A stretch of 64,000 nucleotides of DNA from positions 244,649,068 through 244,713,067 of the forward strand of contig NC_066579.1 of assembly GCF_024323335.1 (NCBI RefSeq), in the 5' to 3' direction. Positions within the stretch are counted from its first letter, which is position 1. Each line of letters starts with the position of its first letter. Under the pieces are notes generated by a model. That model saw only the letters and a program-made list of their open reading frames with translations. It made no database searches and was not told the origin of the DNA. This stretch comes from Lathyrus oleraceus. Taxonomy: Eukaryota; Streptophyta; Magnoliopsida; Fabales; Fabaceae. Made by a program: the position numbers and the translations under genes. Positions 60,010 to 64,000 of this stretch are shown piece after piece.

Positions 60010-62541
60010 ATGGCTGGAAGAGGTAGAGATGATGCTGCGATTGCTGAGGCTCTGGGTATGCTAGCTGGAGTACTTGGAGGAAATCCGAATGTTGTGGGAA
60101 TGGGAGCTGCTCGTCAACTGAGTGAGTTCCAGAAGAACAATCCTCCAATGTTCAAGGGAGCATACGATCCAGATGGCGCTCAGAAATGGTTGAAGGAGAT
60201 CGAGAGGATCTTCCGAGTGACTGAGTGTGCCGATAACCAGAAGGTCAAGTTCGGTACGCATATGCTGTCAGAAGAAGCAGATGATTGGTGGGTTGCTACC
60301 CGCACTGAGTTGGAAACTGCTGGGAATGCTGAGATCACTTGGGCTGTATTCAGAGAGAGATTCCTGAGGAAGTACTTTCCAGAGGATGTCAGAGGAAAGA
60401 AAGAGATAGAGTTCTTGGAATTGAAGCAGGGCAATCGGTCTGTTACTGAGTATGCTGCTAAGTTCACAGAGTTGTCGAAGTATTACACTCCCTATAACGA
60501 GGCTACTGGGGAATTTTTAAAGTGTGTGAAGTTTGAGAACGGGTTGCGTCCCGAGATCAAGCAGGCTATTGGGTATCAGCGGATTAGAGTGTTTTCCGAT
60601 TTGGTTGACTGTTGCAGGATTTTTGAACAGGATACCAAGGCCAGAGCGGAGAGCTATCAGCAGAGGGTTGATAGGAAAGGCAAGAATCAGAATGATCGTG
60701 GGAAACCGTATGCAGCTGGCAAAGGTTTCCAGAGACAAAGTGGGATGAAGAGGCCTAGTGGGGGAGACTCCAGTGCCCCTGCTAAGTGTTACAGATGTGG
60801 TCAGGCTGGACATCGTTTCCATGAGTGTACGAGTGCTGAGAAGAAGTGTTTCAAGTGTGGCAAAGGTGGTCACTTGGCTGCAGAGTGCCGGTTGAAGACT
60901 ATGACTTGTTTCAACTGTGGAGAGGTGGGTCATATTAGCCCACAGTGTCCTAAGCCGAAGAAAGAGAATCAGTCGGGAGGCAAGGTCTTTGCTTTATCGG
61001 GTTCTGAGACTGCTGCAGATGATCGTTTGATCCGAGGTACGTGTTATATTAATGGCTTTCCTCTTGTAGCTATTATTGACACAGGTGCGACTCATTCCTT
61101 TATATCTTTGGATTGTGCTGTGAAACTTAAGTTAGAGATATCTGAGATGCTTGGAAGTATGATGATTGATACTCCTGCGAAAGGTTCAGTGACTACTACT
61201 TCAGTTTGTTTAAATTGTCCTTTGAGTATTTTTGGTAGAGACTTTGGGATGGACCTAGTGTGTCTTCCACTAGTGCAGATTGATGTTATTCTGGGTATGA
61301 ACTGGTTGGTGTGTAACCGAGTTTATATCAATTGTTTTGATAAGACTGTGATCTTTCCTGAGATTGAGGAAGGAAAGGATTTGTTTCTATCAGCGAGGCA
61401 GGTGGATGAGGCAGTAGCAGATGGGGCAGAGTTGTTTATGCTGTTAGCGACTTTGGAGGCTAAAGATAAACTGGTGATTTGCGATCTAGCTGTGGTGTGT
61501 GATTTTCCTGATGTGTTTCCTGAAGAAGTGAATGAATTACCGCCAGAGCGTGGGGTTGAGTTCTCGATTGATTTGGTACCTGGTACTAGGCCGATATCGA
61601 TGGCTCCGTACCGTATGTCTGCTGTTGAGTTAACTGAATTGAAGAGTCAGTTGGAAGATCTGTTGGATAAGAAATTTATTCGTCCGAGTGTGTCACCGTG
61701 GGGTGCACCAGTGTTATTGGTTAAGAAGAAAGAAGGTACTATGAGGTTGTGTGTGGACTACAGGCAACTGAATAAAGTAACGATCAAGAATCGGTATCCT
61801 TTGCCGAGGATTGATGATTTGATGGATCAGTTGGTTGGTGCGAGTGTGTTCAGCAAGATAGATTTGAGGTCGGGATATCATCAGATACGTGTGAAAACTG
61901 AGGATATTCAGAAGACTGCTTTCAGAACAAGGTATGGACATTATGAATATTCTGTAATGCCTTTTGGTGTGACTAATGCGCCTGGAGTATTTATGGAGTA
62001 TATGAATAGGATTTTCCATCCGTACCTAGATCAGTTTGTTGTTGTGTTTATTGATGATATTTTGGTGTATTCGAAATCTGAAGAAGAGCATGCTGAACAT
62101 TTGAGAGTGGTTTTAGGAGTTCTACGAGAAAAGAAGTTATTTGCTAAACTCTCTAAGTGTGAATTTTGGTTAGAAGAAGTTAGTTTTCTTGGTCACGTAA
62201 TTTCAGGAGATGGTGTTGTTGTTGATCCTTCTAAGATAGAAGCGGTATCTAAGTGGGAAGCTCCGAAGTCAGTTTTTGAGATAAGGAGTTTTCTTGGACT
62301 TGCAGGTTATTATAGGAAGTTCATTGAGGGATTTTCTAAGTTGGCGTTACCGTTGACAATGTTGACTAGAAAGGGGCAAGCGTTTGTTTGGGACTCAAAA
62401 TGTGAAGAAGGTTTCCAAGAGTTAAAGAGAAGGTTAACTACTGCTCCTATTCTGATATTACCGAGTTCGTCGGAACCATTTGAGGTTTACTGTGATGCTT
62501 CATTGTTGGGTTTGGGTGGTGTGTTGATGCAGAATAAGTAA
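60010..62541 (+). pseudogene. gag-pol of chromovirus-like element, first part up to nonsense codon
   Basis: 843 codons from ATG 60010 to TAA 62539-62541. Gag core is at roughly residues 40-210. Three CCHC knuckles start at residues 260, 280 and 300. The protease active site is [10 protein letters not shown] (Asp 357). RT spans about 530-760 with FIDD at 680-683. The RNase H start has its first Asp at 829. Gag would form the particle; protease, RT and RNase H process and copy the RNA. The stop at codon 844 lies in the RNase H start, where an AAA Lys codon is expected, so it looks like a single point mutation (inference). Alternative: a sequencing error. Confidence 0.9.
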
Positions 62542-64000
62542 GTTATAGCTTATGCTTCGAGACAGCTGAGGGTTCATGAGAGGAACTATCCGACGCACGA
62601 TTTAGAGTTGGCAGCTGTGGTATTTGTTCTGAAGTTATGGAGACATTACTTGTACGGGTCAAGATTTGAGGTTTTCAGTGACCATAAAAGTTTAAAGTAT
62701 TTGTTTGATCAGAAAGAGCTGAATATGAGACAGAGGAGATGGTTAGAGTTTCTGAAGGATTATGACTTTGGTTTGAATTACCATCCGGGTAAAGCAAACG
62801 TAGTGGCTGATGCATTGAGTCGGAAATCATTGCATATGTCTATGTTAATGGTTAAGGAATTGGATTTAATTGAGCAGTTTAGAGACTTGAGTTTGGTGTG
62901 TGAGAGTACTCACAATAGTGTTAAATTGGGAATGTTGAAGTTAACGAGTGGTATTCTGGATGAGATTAGAGAGGGTCAGAAATCCGATGTGTTTTTGGTT
63001 GATAAGTTGACTCTAGTGAATCAAGGTCAAGGTGGTGAATTCAGAGTTGATGAGAATGGTGTTTTGAAATTTGGTAATCGGGTGTGCATTCCGGATGTTA
63101 CCGAGCTTAAGAAGAGTATTCTTGAGGAAGGACATCATAGTGGCTTGAGTATTCATCCTGGAGCTACGAAGATGTATCATGATTTGAAAAAGTTATTTTG
63201 GTGGCCGGGAATGAAAAGAGAAATTGCGAGTTTTGTTTATTCTTGTTTGACTTGTCAGAAGTCAAAGATTGAGCATCAGAAGCCGTCTGGGCTAATGCAA
63301 CCGTTGGCTATTCCAGAGTGGAAGTGGGATAGTATCAGTATGGATTTTGTTTCTGGTTTACCGAGGACAAGTAAGAATTTTGAAGCTATTTGGGTGATTG
63401 TTGACAGATTGACAAAATCGGCTCATTTCATTCCGATCAGAATGGATTATCCGTTAGAGAGATTAGCCGAGTTGTATATTGAGAAGATTGTAAGTTTGCA
63501 TGGTATTCCGTCGAGTATTGTTTCGGACAGAGATCCTAGATTTACATCGAAGTTCTGGGAAGGTTTGCAGAGGGCTTTGGGAACTAAGTTGAGATTGAGT
63601 TCTGCATATCATCCGCAGACTGATGGTCAGACTGAGAGGACGATTCAGTCACTGGAGGATCTTTTGAGGGCTTGTGTTTTGGAAAAGGGAGGTGCTTGGG
63701 ATTGTTATTTACCTTTGATTGAGTTTACCTACAACAATAGTTTTCATTCGAGCATTGGTATGGCACCGTTTGAAGCTTTGTATGGTAGGAGATGTCGGAC
63801 ACCTTTATGTTGGCATGAGTCCGGTGAGAGTGCTGTGGTTGGACCGGAGATTGTTCAACAGACTACGGAAAAGATTAAGATGATTCAGGAGAAGATGAGG
63901 ATTGCTCAGAGCCGTCAGAAGAGTTATCACGACAAGAGGAGGAAGTCACTTGAGTTCCAAGAGGGAGATCATGTGTTTCTTCGTGTTACTCCGATAACTA
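62542..64000 (+). pseudogene. pol continuation: RNase H and integrase, same frame
   Basis: Without any shift the frame stays open for 486 codons to the window edge. It contains the rest of RNase H (up to about 62830, including a [11 protein letters not shown] segment), the HHCC zinc-binding domain of integrase (about 63130-63275, ending CLTCQKSK) and the integrase core with Asp codons at 63343 and 63526 and Glu at 63634, a perfect D-x35-E spacing. The C-terminal integrase part has begun (GDHVFLRV) when the window ends. All visible catalytic residues are intact. Confidence 0.9.

Larger units (their letters stand above)
57854..64000 (+). mobile_element. Ty3/gypsy chromovirus-like element (Tekay/Del type), 3' part beyond window
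   Basis: A 5' LTR of 2031 bp, tRNA-iMet-type primer site and a gag-pol frame from 60010 to the window end with a single stop. Domain order gag, protease, RT, RNase H, integrase defines Ty3/gypsy. The gag type, primer and LTR size suggest the Tekay/Del chromoviruses; the chromodomain that would prove it lies beyond 64000. The element sits at the right edge of GT satellite. Confidence 0.85.

Noticed and set aside
1..64000. Host genes, rRNA, tRNA genes
   Set aside because: No exon-like, rRNA or cloverleaf pattern was recognised; tRNA-like words are primer-binding sites next to LTR ends. I cannot exclude short non-coding RNAs by eye.

Overview
This is 64 kb of a plant nuclear genome made almost entirely of repeats. 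I recognise no host gene, rRNA, tRNA or CRISPR array. Ogre/Tat-type Ty3-gypsy elements (tRNA-Arg-type primer sites, gag and integrase of the Ogre type, LTRs ending near a GGTGGCGACTC word) point to a legume, probably of the pea/vetch group; that assignment is an inference. All coding capacity belongs to LTR retrotransposons.

Layout. 1-2507: 3' part of an Ogre-like LTR. 2508-3204: unassigned, probably element-derived. 3205-3704: exactly 500 N. 3705-15087: a decayed Ogre on + (ORF1, gag, protease, a candidate intron, remnants of RT, RNase H and integrase, a 3' UTR with an 87-bp tandem repeat, and a 3262-bp 3' LTR). 15088-17429, 20819-39552 and 54631-57853: about 24.3 kb of one GT-only-like complex satellite (GTGTGTGATG type), the main feature of the window, with higher-order units near 1-2.5 kb and a larger period near 7.56 kb. 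17430-20818: a truncated Ty1/copia element in the satellite. 39553-54630: a minus-strand non-autonomous Ogre-related element (LARD-like) with two 5018-bp LTRs around only 1022 bp of non-coding interior, plus a second truncated interior. One of its LTRs is split by a younger Ogre/Tat element (48466-52143) flanked by a 5-bp CACAC target duplication. 57854-64000: 5' LTR and most of gag-pol of a chromovirus-like Ty3-gypsy element (Tekay/Del type), open apart from one nonsense codon and running off the window.

Satellite and transposons are interleaved: each of the four outer elements has at least one end directly against GT repeat, so the satellite looks like an older array that was invaded several times. 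The nested element is younger than its host LTR.

The most interesting pattern is not coding. Each LTR family carries its own cluster of short dyad-symmetric motifs in non-coding parts: GTTAAYCGGTTAAC in the copia leader (eight copies, paired exactly 21 bp apart), TACGCGTA in the chromovirus LTR (ten copies, four in a row at 21 bp), TCGC-nnn-GCGA in the nested Ogre LTR around its TATA box, and about fifteen dyads with a constant CTGAAY centre and varying but complementary arms in the LARD interior. Sequences differ but spacing tends to one to three helical turns, suggesting convergent protein-binding or structural arrays. Coordinates were read by eye; boundaries inside low-complexity sequence are good to a few bases only.
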